This document shows, piece by piece, positions 50,718 to 61,595 of a stretch of DNA of 64,000 nt. The translations under genes were made by a program, and so were the position numbers. Origin of the DNA: Helianthus annuus (taxonomy: Eukaryota > Streptophyta > Magnoliopsida > Asterales > Asteraceae); NCBI RefSeq assembly GCF_002127325.2, contig NC_035441.2, forward strand, positions 47,310,663 to 47,374,662. The letters are read 5' to 3'. How positions within the stretch are numbered: the first letter of the stretch is position 1; every line of letters begins with the position of its first letter. The notes under the pieces are model-generated. The model had not been told where the DNA came from. It saw only the letters and a program-made list of their open reading frames with translations, and made no database searches.

Positions 50718-51590
50718 ACGGCCTTCGATAAAATCCTCAACGCAGACAGTCAGCGGCGCTCTAGCTGCACATGGCTGCCCCTAACATGGTATGACACTTT
50801 TAAGTCATTAACCAAAACACCCTGCCATTAGTAACAACTTACTATTGCAAGTCAATAGATTTATGGTAATTGTTGTCATTCATCCTTTCTGTAAAAGACA
50901 TAAATTGAATCAATGAGACATGGATTAAGTTCATTCTCATATGGTGTTCAATTATTATTGTTCTCGATCAAGAGTCAAAGTGGTCCGAACAAACACACAG
51001 TAAGTTTGGGTAAGGCCTTACACTTCACCAGTTTGAATCAACGAGGGCGCCACAATGTCTAACTGTTACATATCATGTAAGAGTACAGAATCCCATATCG
51101 ACTACATACAACTCCCACTGAACTTCAGAACTATTCCCAATTAAAGCCTTTATGACTGGCAGTTATGCGACAGCGGTTGACAATAATCAAAGAATAATCC
51201 TTGGTAAACGGAAGTTCTAATATGTATCTCAGGTCAAAGGATACTAAATGAGTATACCAATATGAAATCATTTTATGACTAAGATCCATGAAGATGATTT
51301 GATGCGAGTTACATCCAACGTCATTCTCAATGAGGTCTGTGAATTTGGAAGTCAACTCCTTGAGTCCAAAGTCAAAATAGTCTTAATTCAGAATCGTTCC
51401 CACGAGTCTGACCGACTACGGATAGTTTAGAATGCAAGATTCACGGATTAAACGTATTAAAATCGAACACAGTTATAAGATTCAGAATTGCATTTAACTA
51501 GTAAATCATTAATGAATTCAAAAGTACAACTGTTAAAAGTTCGTACATCCAAATACTAAATCAAAACGTACAACTAGCTAATCTAAGCCC
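50718..51590 (-). other. Element I 3' untranslated region
   Basis: About 870 bp between the RNase H end and the PPT. No ORF or repeat is evident. Confidence 0.6.
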
Positions 51591-51966
51591 GATAGCACCC
51601 ATGTGCTGATCATGCTTGTCCTGAGTCATGGGCTTAGTAAACGGGTCTGCTAGGTTTTGATCTGTGTTCACTTTGCTTATCACGATGTCTCCACGTTCCA
51701 CAATTTCCCGTATGTAGTGGAACTTTAAAACTGGCATCAGTGTAACATCTTACAGTGAGTTCTTCTTCCACTCCTCCAAATACTAAGAAAATATCTTTAG
51801 TTCTTCTCAGATACTTCAGAATGTTCTTAACAGCAGTCCAATGGGCAATTCCAGGAGTTTGCTGATAACGACAAGTCATGCTTAAAGCATGCGAGACGTC
51901 AGGTCTAGTACATAACATAGCATACATGATAGAGCCAATCGCTGAAGCATATGGAACTCCTTCCAT
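51591..51966 (-). pseudogene. pol: Element I RNase H with internal deletion
   Basis: Starts MEGVPYASAIGSIMYAMLCT and TRPDVSHALSMTCRYQ (the RT-RH connection), then VRCYTDASF with the first catalytic Asp. Immediately afterwards it jumps, out of frame, to the end of the domain (HYIREIVERGDIVISKV and LADPFTKPMTQ in another frame). Roughly 270 bp holding the Glu and second Asp are missing, estimated against the usual Copia RH length. Confidence 0.8.
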
Positions 51967-51976
51967 TCGCTTAATT

Positions 51977-52582
51977 TCAATGTCCGGTCGAAGGAGATTG
52001 CGATTTGTTCAACACAGTTCCTTTAGTCATAGGAACACATCCTTTCTTGGAGTTTTCCATCTTAAAGCGTGTCATCATTTTGTCTGTGTATGTACTTTGA
52101 CTTAGCCCAATAAGTCGCTTAGATCTATCCCTATAGATCTTGATTCCTAGAATATAAGTTGCTTCTCCAAGATCTTTCATTGCGAAACAAGTTCCCAAAT
52201 AGTGTTTAACTTCGTTAAGCATAGGGACGCTGTTTCGAATTATCAGTATATCATCCACATAAAGGATGAGGAATGATACAGTGCTCCCACTAGCCTTTCT
52301 GTAAACACAAGGCTCATCTTCATTTTTAACAAAACCAAACTCTTTGATCTTTTGGTCAAAATGAAGATTCCAGCTACGAGACGCCTGCTTGAGTCCATAA
52401 ATAGACTTATTCAGCTTGCACACCCTATTAGGATATTTTGGATCAACAAAACCGTCTGGCTGAACCATATAGACATCTTCAGAGAGATGCCCATTAAGAA
52501 AAGCGGTTTTGACATCCATTTGCCATATCTCGTAGTCATAGTACGCGGCTATGGCAAGCAATATCCTGATCAATTTGATCAT
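51977..52582 (-). CDS. pol: Element I reverse transcriptase
   Basis: 201 residues: QMDVKTAFLNGHLSEDVYM (first Asp), VCKLNKSIYGLKQASRSWN, FLILYVDDILIIRNS (intact YVDD), MKDLGEATYILGIKIYRD, GLSQSTYTDKMMTRF. The upstream end meets 52625 through a stop (TAA in YDETFSPV context). A short frame break precedes the RH piece. Confidence 0.9.
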   Translation of the reverse strand: MIKLIRILLAIAAYYDYEIWQMDVKTAFLNGHLSEDVYMVQPDGFVDPKYPNRVCKLNKSIYGLKQASRSWNLHFDQKIKEFGFVKNEDEPCVYRKASGSTVSFLILYVDDILIIRNSVPMLNEVKHYLGTCFAMKDLGEATYILGIKIYRDRSKRLIGLSQSTYTDKMMTRFKMENSKKGCVPMTKGTVLNKSQSPSTGH

Positions 52583-52624
52583 AGCAACGGGCGAGAAGGT
52601 TTCATCATAGTCAATACCCTGAGT

Positions 52625-53163
52625 TTAAGTGAAACCCTTCGCCACTAGCCATGCTTTAAAGGTGTGTACATTTCCATGCATATCAGTTTTTCTCTTGAAA
52701 ACCCATTTGCTCCCTACTGCCCGAGATTCGGGGGGTAGCTCAACCAAGTCCCAGACTTGATTATCACGCATAGATTGCATCTCAGCGTTCATGGCTTCCA
52801 GCCATTTCACAGATTCAGAATCTGAGATAGCAGATTTGTAGTTAGTAGGTTTGTCATTAGACTCATCTACTACCAAGACTTCAGCACCTTGGAGATGCCA
52901 AAGGTATCTGTTAGGTTCTTTACGAGTCCTGTTACTCCTGCAAACGCCTGTGTTCATGTCTGATTCATCAGCAACAATTTCTTGTTGTTCAGACGTTCCG
53001 ACTTCATCGGCGGTTGTAGTTGGTTCTCGAATTTCTTCAAGATCAAACACATTATTTCCAGTTCCTCGATTAAGAAGTTCTTCCTCGAGAAAACGCCCCT
53101 TCCTTTTGATGGAAATAACATTTGCATCAGGATGGTAGAAATAATATCCGCTTCTTTTATAGT
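52625..53163 (-). pseudogene. pol: Element I IN-RT linker and RT N-terminus
   Basis: Open 53050-52625: acidic linker, SNRTRKEPNRYLW, WLEAMNAEMQSMRDNQVW, LVELPPESRAVGSKWVFKRKT, FKAWLVAKGFT. Between 53051 and 53163 another frame continues upstream (KRKGRFLEEELLNRGTG-like), the strand just after the integrase core, until J's LTR interrupts it. Confidence 0.85.
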
Positions 53164-55015
53164 TGATGTGTGAAATATGTGTTAATTAAATTCACCAAGT
53201 TTTAAAAATTGGAAAAACCCGTAAACCACACACTACCGGCAAGTGTACCGGTCGTAAGTAGTAAAACAAGTAAGTCCGAGTATCGAACCGTGGACACAAT
53301 CTAGCGACTCTTGATACTGAACCTCTATCGAGCCCTAGCCTAATAAATTGGTTTTGTTTTGAGAAAAAAATTTTAAACTAAAAAAAACATTTAAAATAAA
53401 TAGACGACCAAACAGCAGCAAGCGTAAACAAATAGAGACTGGACTGGAACTCAAGTATGAGAAAAATAGGTTACCTAGGCAAGAATCCCTAGATTCATGA
53501 ATAAAATCCTAACCTTGGTTCTGAATGAAGACTCTGCCTAACCCGATAAATCCCCGGAAGGTAAACCGAACCTGACAGTATGACAAGTGATGAAGTGCTA
53601 AAATGGACTGACTCGAGTTATCGACCACCAAGTCCCACAACTATCAGGTATAAAGTAATTTATTTACTAAAACCCTCAAATTATGAAGCAGAAATAACTA
53701 AGAACACCGAGACCCTAGGAAACTCTAGACGCGATTAAACAGATGAACCCGAGTTATCGGCCACCCAAACTGCCAAACAACGCCTAGCTAATAACCTAGC
53801 AATTCTAGATTAGATTTCTCACCTCTAGAAAAGATTGCACATTTTAATTAATTGGTTTTAATAATTATTAAACTTGAATTAGATTTCTCACTTTCAAGGT
53901 CTAGACCGAAAGATTACAACCTAGACTGACTCCCGGCTCTAAAGTATATTTCTAAGTATCTAGAGCAATGAAACCAACAAATAAATTATTAAGCCATCAA
54001 TACCAACACACAAATAATTATAATTGGGTTCAAAAATTATAACTTATAAATCATCACATTCATTCAAAACCAAAAGTTAATCAATTAAACAATCATCTAG
54101 TTCATCAACCCTAGGCAACCATAAGAGTTTAGCTACTCATAGTAAGAAGTGAAACAAAAATAAATTTAAAGACTACTAATTTAGAAAAGATGTTCATTGT
54201 ATCGTGTTCGAATAAACTAAAAAACAATAAAACAAGTCTAACCCGAATAAAAGTAATGAACTTTAATCTATTTTTCTTGAAGTCTTCACTCTTTTTTTTC
54301 TTGCGTCCAAAAGCCAGCCGTATATGCTTTTTCGTCTGCCTCTCGCTGCCGTCAAACTCCTCTCAATTTCGTCCTGTTGTTTTCGAAAATAATCGTCCCC
54401 CAAGTCTCTAATTCACGTCCATATATAATGCTCCAATAGGGTTTTACTAGCATTCCCTTAACTCCTTGTTTCAAAGCATAAATAAAATCAAACAATTCAA
54501 GACCCAAACATGCTATTGTCGTGACCTGCATGGCTTCAATATTACCTTTTCTTTTGGCCCACTATCTGATCGAAAAGAATCCAAAAAGAATCCCTATTTG
54601 TTGCTCCCCTTTTCTGCCGTGTATATATAGAACATGCACCTCCACTAATTAATAGCTGCCTCCCAATTCTAACCAAGCCCAATCAAAGAAATATTAATAA
54701 CATTTAAAGCTCATTAAATAATTTAATATTCGCTTTACTATAACTCACGTAAAGTTGTTTACATCTTCACCAATATTAATTTAATTTATTTTTCAAATGT
54801 AAACTTAGTTTTTCAACTATAAGGTCTTCATGTTTACTTTTTCTTTTATTACAAATAATTTAATCGTTTTACTCGTTTAAGCTCCATTTTTTTGTTATAA
54901 TCACCAAACTCCAACCCTGAACCAATTACGAGTGGATTTTAATCAAAAACAACTATAAAGCCACTCAAAAGTGTAGGAATAATGATATAAAATATGTATA
55001 TTTTAGACCACATCA
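53164..55015 (-). repeat. Element J 3' LTR
   Basis: 1,852 bp, opening TGATGTGGTC and closing CACACATCA in element sense, with matching inverted TGATGTG ends. The PPT follows at 55016-55030. Small ORFs inside (54190) carry no domain. Confidence 0.85.
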
Positions 55016-56678
55016 AATATCCCCACACTTTACCTTTTGCTTGTCCCTAAGCAAAATCCCAAGCAACATGTCCAACTTAAACACTTAACAATAACGCAAG
55101 TCTCGAACAAATTATAACGCGAACTACGAAATCATCAAACACAGCAGTTTCGCAAGACTTAAAACGTTCAAAATGTGACGAATCATAATATTTAAATGAA
55201 AACGGGCCTACCTAATCAAGTTTTCTTACCTTCAAGCAATCAATTATGCAATGTCGACACCCCTCACAATTTCACTCATCTCTCGGCTAATATATATGTA
55301 ATTTTGAGTGAACTCTCAGAACCAAACTATGAAGCATTCTATCATAAGCTCGTACGTCAATCAGTTCTCCACCTAATTGTTAAAACTTAACACGGATCAA
55401 GAGGACTTTATTGGGTAGGTAAGGGCTAAAGGTAGGTTATTTTTTTATTATTATCTTTTATTTGGAAAGGAATGGCTAAACACATAATCACACGATAAAC
55501 CGGATAAGCACGAAACAAATACTAACATATTGGTCATTTTGACCCACAACTTTGTTCTTTCTTTTCTTTTTTTTTTCTTTCTATTTTTTCATTTTTTTCA
55601 TATTTTCTTTTTGGCTTTTTCTCTTTTTTTTTCCTTTTTTTTCAAGGAAAAACACAAATGACATAACACGATCCGGTTATCAAATCAACAATGGGTAACA
55701 AATGGATGGTTTTAGGCTCAAAGTGGTGTCTAAAGGTAAAGGTGAAACGGGTCAAACACAAAGGCTACAAAAACAAGGTGATCCTAATGCCTCTATCATA
55801 TCCATGCCAAATCCTAACCGAAGGTCTCAAACTGTATCAAAACGCACAAGTTCTAAAGTGATGCAACAAGTCGGTAAACACACATGAAATGAAAATAGTG
55901 ATCATATAAATATGAAACATGTAAAGGCTCAAATCTCACTATCATGTGGTAAATAAGGGCTACCGATATCGACAATGCACAACCAATTAACTATCCGGCT
56001 CCATCCACTATCCTAAGCATCCCAAAACTTTTTACTCCCAAAAACTGATTCAGTCAACCTACTATCCCGCAACTTAAAGAAACATGTGCTCTCGACTCGT
56101 AAATTCGACAATTAAACCGTTTTTGACCGACGTTTTGAAAAGGTTTTTCATTCTTTATGCGCTAAGGACCGGGACTCGCAACAACCTCACTTTTTTTTCA
56201 ATTTTTTTCAATTTTTTTTTGACTCAAATCTAGCTAAAAAGACGTAGTCTCCCATCCCCACACTTAAAGTTTACATTGTCCCCAATGTAGGATGAAAGAC
56301 AACTAAAAATAAATAAGAAATAAAACCTAAAATACTATACAAAAATAAAAAGATAACGAGTTGGAAAGGACTTAGCTGGTTAGGACAAAAATCAGTGTCA
56401 GCTGCGCGTGTCATCAATCCGAACCTGTACACGACCGTATAGCATTTCCTTCGCGATCGTATCCAAAACTGATATACCTGACTGCCTTTACAATATAGTA
56501 TAAGCTTGAAATCGCCGCCCGAATGGAGATTGAGTATGGGCGGTATCCTCCAAACCTGCGCAAACAAAACAAAGCAAACCCAAGCATAATATCGACTCTA
56601 AACGAAGACCGACTCAAAACTGACGCAAAAATAAAATGAAGAAAATATACAAAACTCTACAACAAATATGTCTACACC
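55016..56678 (-). other. Element J 3' untranslated region with purine tract
   Basis: The PPT AAAGTGTGGGGATATT abuts the LTR. From 55550 to 55650 the plus strand is almost pure T/C (runs of 8-9 T), so about 100 nt of A/G in element sense; a second T-run is at 56190-56220. Athila elements can carry an env-like ORF here; I see none that is credible. The open stretch at 56271-56567 has no transmembrane or signal pattern that I trust. Confidence 0.65.
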
Positions 56679-58199
56679 TCACACACTCATGCCAACCTCA
56701 GGAAGATCAAGCGTCTCTCCCTCTCTCTCCTCAGATGGGCCCTCAATGTAGATTTTCAACCTATGCCCATTCACCTTAAACCTTTGACCTTCCTCATTCT
56801 TAATCTCGACAGTGCCATACAGAAAAACCTCAGTGACTAAATGCGGACCCGTCCATCGCGACTTCAGCTTTCCCGGAAACAACCTCAACCGGGAATTATA
56901 AAGCAGCACCTTATCCCCACACTTAAATTCTTTCACACTCTTAATGTGGCGGTCGTGCAACTGCTTAGTCTTCTCCTTGTCAGCCCACGACTTCTCGTAT
57001 GCTTCATCACGCAACTCTTCTAACTCATGTATCTGGAGAAACCGTTTCTTACCCGCAGCGTCCATATCAAGATTGACCAGTCGCAAGGCCCAATACGCCC
57101 GGTGTTCTAACTCAACCGGAAGATGACACGCTTTCCCATAGATCATCCTAGAGGGTGTGGTCCCGATAGGTGTCTTATACGCAGTACGGAAAGCCCAGAG
57201 TGCGTCATCTAAATTGTCGGCCCAGTCAATGCAGCTCTGTCCAACAGTCTTCTCCAAGATACGCTTAACGCCACGATTGGCATTCTCCACCTGTCCACTC
57301 GTCTGAGGGTGATAGGCATTCGAAAGCCGATGGGTGACCCCATAGCGCTTCAACACCTTCTCCATCTGCGAGTTACAGAAATGGGTGCCACGATCACTAA
57401 TGACGGCCTTAGGAGTGCCGAACCTAGCAAACAACTCTCTCATAAACTTCACTACAACCCTAGCACTATTAGTGGCCAAAGCTTTCGCCTCTACCCACTT
57501 AGACACATAATCGATAGCTACAAGGATGTAACGACTCCCACGTGACATGGGGAAGGGTCCCATGAAATAGATGCCCCAGATATCAAAAATCTCAACCACC
57601 TGGATGGGGTTTTGGGGCATCTCATTCCAGGATGAGATGTTACCGGCTCTGTGGCAAGCATCACAGCTACGGACAAACTCGTGGGCATCCCAAAAGATGG
57701 TGGGCCAATAAAACCCCGAATCAAACACCCGCTTAGCGGTGTACGCTCCCCCGTAGTGGCCACCAGCGGGCCCCGAATGACAATGCTCAAGAATACTACG
57801 AGTCTCGGGTGCAGTCACACACCTCCGAACCATCTGATCCGCAACTATCCTAAACAAATAAGGATCCTCCCATATGTAGAATTTAAGGTCGACAAAGAAT
57901 TTCTTCTTCTGATGGTATGGCATCTCATGTGGAAGCTCTCCTGTGGACAGGTAGTTCGTAAAATCTGCGAACCAGGGATAGCCCTCCTCTTGGGCCCCCA
58001 TATACATCAACATCTCATGGGGGAAGGAATCGCCTATCGTCCCCCCGCTATACACCTCAGTCTCCGAATTCTCAAGCCTAGATAGGTGGTTTGCAGCCAC
58101 GTTCTCTGCTCCCTTCTTATCCCTAATCTCTAAGTCGAACTCCTGGAGCAAGAGAATCCACCTAATCAACCTGGGTTTCGCGTCCTTCTTCGCGAACAA
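56679..58199 (-). CDS. pol: Element J RNase H end and integrase
   Basis: 506 residues with no break. [18 protein letters not shown] and [14 protein letters not shown] end RNase H. The zinc module lies at [20 protein letters not shown] and [12 protein letters not shown]. The core: [18 protein letters not shown] (Asp of the usual WGIDFMGPF is Tyr), [11 protein letters not shown] (second Asp), [20 protein letters not shown] (Glu). Then [17 protein letters not shown] and [19 protein letters not shown]. The first catalytic Asp is therefore lost although the frame is intact. It ends at 56679. Confidence 0.92.
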   Translation of the reverse strand: MFAKKDAKPRLIRWILLLQEFDLEIRDKKGAENVAANHLSRLENSETEVYSGGTIGDSFPHEMLMYMGAQEEGYPWFADFTNYLSTGELPHEMPYHQKKKFFVDLKFYIWEDPYLFRIVADQMVRRCVTAPETRSILEHCHSGPAGGHYGGAYTAKRVFDSGFYWPTIFWDAHEFVRSCDACHRAGNISSWNEMPQNPIQVVEIFDIWGIYFMGPFPMSRGSRYILVAIDYVSKWVEAKALATNSARVVVKFMRELFARFGTPKAVISDRGTHFCNSQMEKVLKRYGVTHRLSNAYHPQTSGQVENANRGVKRILEKTVGQSCIDWADNLDDALWAFRTAYKTPIGTTPSRMIYGKACHLPVELEHRAYWALRLVNLDMDAAGKKRFLQIHELEELRDEAYEKSWADKEKTKQLHDRHIKSVKEFKCGDKVLLYNSRLRLFPGKLKSRWTGPHLVTEVFLYGTVEIKNEEGQRFKVNGHRLKIYIEGPSEEREGETLDLPEVGMSV

Positions 58200-58210
58200 G
58201 TTCCTAAGTG

Positions 58211-58215
58211 CAGCG
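58211..58215. other. Target site duplication, left of K
   Basis: CAGCG, repeated exactly at 60540-60544. Confidence 0.9.
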
Positions 58216-58636
58216 TGTCACACCCCCAAAATCCACACGCGGAGTATCACCACTTGGAGGCGTGACTGACCAGGATCAAGCCACCAATCATATTGAATAT
58301 TAAATGTAAATAGCAAACGTAAATGTAATTTAACCAAACCAATATGAAAGGTGTTTCAAAACACAAGTATAATCTTAATAGTTAGCGGAAGCACAAAAAT
58401 AAACCCAACAATATCATAAGTATGTAATGTCATAAACGTTTAACAAAGCATTCACGATCTTTGTCCACAACGACCGCGCCTCCCAGTGCAAGCTCCTAGT
58501 GTACCTAACGACCTGCAAGGCATGTAATAGAGAGTCAACAACTAGTTGAGCGAGTTCACATTGGGTTGTTTAGTAATAATGTTCGTTTCATAAATCGTTT
58601 GTTTGTTTAGTAACCCATGTATCGTTATTAATTTAC

Positions 58637-58826
58637 ATCGCGGCCCTCCAGGCATGTGTGCGAAGCTTAGTGGGGGTTTCCCATGTATTGTAGACTAGTT
58701 TTATTTGTATCGCGGCCCTCCAGGCATGTGTGCGAAGATTAGTATAAGTATCGCGGCCATACCAGGCATGTGTGCGAAGAACAGTATCAGTATCGCGGCC
58801 ATTACAGGCATGTGTGCGAAGAATAG
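58637..58826. repeat. Four-unit tandem repeat in element K LTR
   Basis: Units begin at 58637, 58709, 58750 and 58792 with the core ATCGCGGCC...CAGGCATGTGTGCGAAG. The first unit is longer (72 bp), the others about 42 bp. Confidence 0.85.
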
Positions 58827-59205
58827 TGGGGGTTTTCCCCAGGTATCACTAGTCTAGCAGTATTTCCCATAATCATGCAAGTACAATTCATCAACAATCC
58901 CATTCCCTAACCCGGGAATCCCATGCCTTAGTAAGAGTGTGAACTCACCTTGGTTTGCTCGGTATGCTAAGTTATGTGCTCACAGTTAATCAATCAAGTC
59001 CTAGAGTACGCACGTATACATAATCAGTTTAAATTCACTAAGTCCATGTAAGCATATACAATCACAGTAGAGTTGGACTAGAAATCACGAACAACATAAA
59101 ACACATATTCAAGTTCACACAATCCTCCATGTCAGCTAACAGTAGTTAATAAGTCCAGTTAACTTTAACAGAATTAAACCAGTTTACTGTGCAGGTTACT
59201 CAATT

Positions 59206-59357
59206 GGCGAAACACCCCTTGTTTCACTGTGACCCCTCTCCGACGAAACACTTCTGTTTCGTCAAGGTTGTTTCGTCGCAATGGGTCTTGGCGAAACACC
59301 TTTGTTTCGCCAAGTCGGTTTCGTCAAGGTTGTTTTGCCGATATTTCAGTTTCGTCT
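59206..59357. repeat. Inverted GGCGAAAC/GTTTCGTC cluster 1 in element K LTR
   Basis: About eleven words, alternating in sense. 59287-59297 (CTTGGCGAAAC) and 59304-59314 (GTTTCGCCAAG) are perfect inverted copies with a 6-nt loop. Confidence 0.85.
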
Positions 59358-60148
59358 CAACACAACAGCAATAATACTAATCTTAAAGTAACCGATTGGT
59401 ATTCAAGTGTTAATGGACCGTTTCAATAGCCAATGCCCTTCATGGGGCCGCCCATCCCCACCAATCATAATAAGTTTATGATTAGTTCTTTTATCGTACA
59501 AAACAATACACAACATTTGGCACAATGATTACATCGAACTCCCCACATATCCCCATGACAAAATACTGACTTTGTTTATTTCCTTGTAGCCTGTACCCCT
59601 AGATCTACTAAGCCGCCACTTACTAGTCATCATGTTACCCACCATCAATTTTTAATAAACCAAATCATAGACCCACTTTTCATCACATCAAAGGTTATTG
59701 GACCAATATTAAATCAAGACAGCCGACAACTCAGTTATTCGACATTCATCCATCTGTTTTTTATTCACAAAGTCTTTCATGATGATGACAACAAGTATTA
59801 TATGCAATAGTATGATTGGACCTTATAAGGTTTGCAATAAACTGATTGGACCAAATAAGGGTGTGATTACATGCACTGATGCACACCCATTTAATGATAT
59901 GGGTTTTCTAAAAAAATCGATGCAACTGATATGATTTGAATGATGACAACCAAGAATAAGGAAAAACAATAAATGATAACACTAACCTAGATGGATCTCG
60001 ACTGAAGCAAGAAGTCGGGAGGATTCGATGATGACGATGATGTTTGTCGTCGCCCACTTAATGAGAGTTTAGGGTTTCGATAACTGATCAAGAGCACACG
60101 TATTCTACTTAACTGGTATAATGTTGGGCCTAACTGGGCTTGGGCACC

Positions 60149-60243
60149 GGCGAAACACATTCTTGTTTCGTCGAGAGGCAGGTGACGAAACGAACCCCGT
60201 TTCGTCGAGTAGACTTATGGCGAAACGTATTTTGTTTCGTCGG
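60149..60243. repeat. Inverted GGCGAAAC/GTTTCGTC cluster 2 in element K LTR
   Basis: Three head-to-head pairs: GGCGAAACAC with TGTTTCGTCGAG, GACGAAACG with CGTTTCGTCGAG, GGCGAAACG with TGTTTCGTCGGG, each with a loop of about 5-8 nt. Confidence 0.85.
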
Positions 60244-60438
60244 GTTGTTCCATACTTAAACAGTTAAGTTCATAAAATCAAACTTTACACATATATAGCA
60301 CATGGCAACTCAACATTCATTTCAACTTATAAATAAACTTATAATTCAACGTATAATTACGAGTCAAACACATCAATCACTAAACAGTTAACGTGTAATA
60401 AATGCGAGAGTGAAATGTCGGAAACTCGAGTTGTCACA

Positions 60439-60539
60439 TTATCCCCAACTTGAAAGAAATTTCGTCCCGAAATTTAGCATGCGGTTACTGAGGAAGCTAG
60501 GTAAGTTGTATCGTTTACTGATTTTCCTGGGGTGTCACA
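60439..60539 (-). other. Element K internal tail and polypurine tract
   Basis: AAGTTGGGGATAA precedes the LTR start in element sense; upstream is AAATTTCGGGACGAAATTT, the pre-PPT word seen in C, then 60 bp ending TGTGACACCCC at the target duplication. Confidence 0.75.
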
Positions 60540-60544
60540 CAGCG

Positions 60545-60822
60545 TGATCAGTAAAAATAATAGTCTTAGAAAGCACTAAGTAGGACCGAAACTTGTCACA
60601 TGCGAACACGACTGCTAACAACTCCTTCTCAGTCGTGGTGTAATTCTCCTGAGCATCGTTTAGGGTCTTGCTAGCGTAATAGATGGGATGAAAAAGCTTC
60701 TCCTTACGCTGCCCTAAAACGGCTCCAATGGCAGAATCAATTGCGTCGCACATGACTTCAAATGGAAGGCTCCAATCGGGAGCCACAAGAATGGGAGCAG
60801 TAACAAGCCTCTCCTTCAACAA
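60545..60822 (-). CDS. pol: Element J RNase H, N-terminal part
   Basis: LKERLVTAPILVAPDWSLPF, EVMCDAIDSAIGAVLGQRKEK, HPIYYASKTLNDAQENYTTTEKELLAVVFACDKF, YLVLSKTIIFTDHA: the Gypsy RNase H with Asp (CDA), Glu (EKELLA) and second Asp (TDHA). The frame is cut by K directly after TDHA and resumes at 58210 as [13 protein letters not shown]. Blocks are cited in part. Confidence 0.9.
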
Positions 60823-61283
60823 CTCGAAGGCCCTAGTGCACTCGGCATCAAAAAAAATGGCATGTCCTTCTCCAACAACTGGGTCATAGGCCTAGCTATC
60901 TTAGAGAAGTCACGAATAAAGCGGCGATAGAATCCTGCGTGACCTAAGAAGCTCCTAATAGATTTCGCAGAAGTAGGCGGTGGGAGCTTAGAAATCGTAT
61001 CAATCTTGGCCTGATCCACCTCAAGCCCCGGGTGTGAAATCTTGTGACCTAACACAATCCCCTCACGAACCATAAAATGACACTTCTCCCAATTAAGCAT
61101 CAGGTTCGTCTCCTCACAATGAGCTAGCACTCGATCTAGATTACGCAGACACGAATTGAAGGAACTCCCAAAAACAGAAAAGTCGTCCATGAAAACCTCC
61201 ATGGAGTCCTCGATAAGATCGTGAAATATAGCCACCATACAACGCTGAAAAGTAGCCAGAGCATTACATAGTCCAAACGGCAT
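60816..61283 (-). CDS. pol: Element J reverse transcriptase, palm to connection
   Basis: 155 residues from MPFGLCNALATFQRCMVAIF: EVFMDDFSVFGSSF (FMDD catalytic box, normal for Athila), CEETNLMLNWEKCHFMV, VLGHKISHPGLEVDQAKI, RSFLGHAGFYRRFIRDFSKIA. A 1-bp loss in the T-run at 60852-60859 shifts it off the RNase H frame. Confidence 0.92.
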   Translation of the reverse strand: MPFGLCNALATFQRCMVAIFHDLIEDSMEVFMDDFSVFGSSFNSCLRNLDRVLAHCEETNLMLNWEKCHFMVREGIVLGHKISHPGLEVDQAKIDTISKLPPPTSAKSIRSFLGHAGFYRRFIRDFSKIARPMTQLLEKDMPFFLMPSALGPSSC

Positions 61284-61595
61284 GCGTCGGTACGCAAAGG
61301 TACCGTAGGGGCATGTAAAGATGGTTTTCTCCTGATCCTCCGGTGCGATGGGAATCTAGAAATAACCGGAAAACCCGTCAAGGAAGTAATAGAACTGCTG
61401 CCCCGACAGTCGCTCAAGCATCTGATCAATAAACGGCAAGGGAAAGTGATCCTTGCGGGTGGCATCATTAAGTCTGCGGTAGTCAATGCAGACTCTCCAT
61501 CCAGTAACTGTCCTGGTGGGTATCAATTCATTCTTCTCGTTCACCACCACAGTCATACCCCCTTCTTGGGAACTACCTGTACGGGGCTGACCCAT
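61284..61595 (-). pseudogene. pol: Element J reverse transcriptase, middle part
   Basis: Open 61595-61356: VVVNEKNELIPTRTVTGWRVCIDYRRLN, cited in part, KDHFPLPFIDQMLERLSGQ, FYYFLDGFSGYF. A TAG (CAG origin) at 61356 splits it from FTCPYGTFAYR, which continues in the same frame to the next piece. FLDGFSG holds the first catalytic Asp. Confidence 0.88.

Larger units (their letters stand above)
49878..53163 (-). mobile_element. Element I: 3' part of a Ty1/Copia retrotransposon, nested in H
   Basis: 3' LTR 49878-50704, PPT 50705-50717, post-RH tail, RH with a deletion, RT and part of the IN-RT linker, cut at 53163 by J. The RT wording (QMDVKTAFLNGHLSEDVYM, YGLKQASRSWN) sets it apart from A, B, D, E and F, and the CAAGTGGGAGATTGTTGG end is typical of Tork/Ikeros-type Copia (inference). 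Confidence 0.85.
58216..60438 (-). repeat. Element K LTR
   Basis: 2,223 bp; its 3' end resembles that of G's LTR. Inside are a four-unit tandem repeat (58637-58826) and two clusters of inverted GACGAAAC/GTTTCGTC words (59206-59357, 60149-60243). Confidence 0.8.
58216..60539 (-). mobile_element. Element K: LTR-only Gypsy insertion in J RNase H
   Basis: 2,324 bp between perfect CAGCG duplications. In element sense it runs TGTGACACCCCAGG (60539), then 101 bp of internal 3' end with the GGGACGAAATT word and PPT, then a complete LTR TGTGACAACTCGAG...GGGGGTGTGACA. Removing K and one duplication (2,329 bp) puts the two halves of J's RNase H back in one frame. It looks like a solo LTR or a one-LTR integrant; the outer right end is not the LTR start. 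Confidence 0.85.

Noticed and set aside
55702..55887. Small basic plus-strand ORF
   Set aside because: Lies within the 3' region of J, on the opposite strand to the element, with no recognisable motif.
56271..56617. Possible env-like ORF downstream of J integrase
   Set aside because: Two overlapping short frames without convincing signal peptide or membrane anchor; position alone is not enough.
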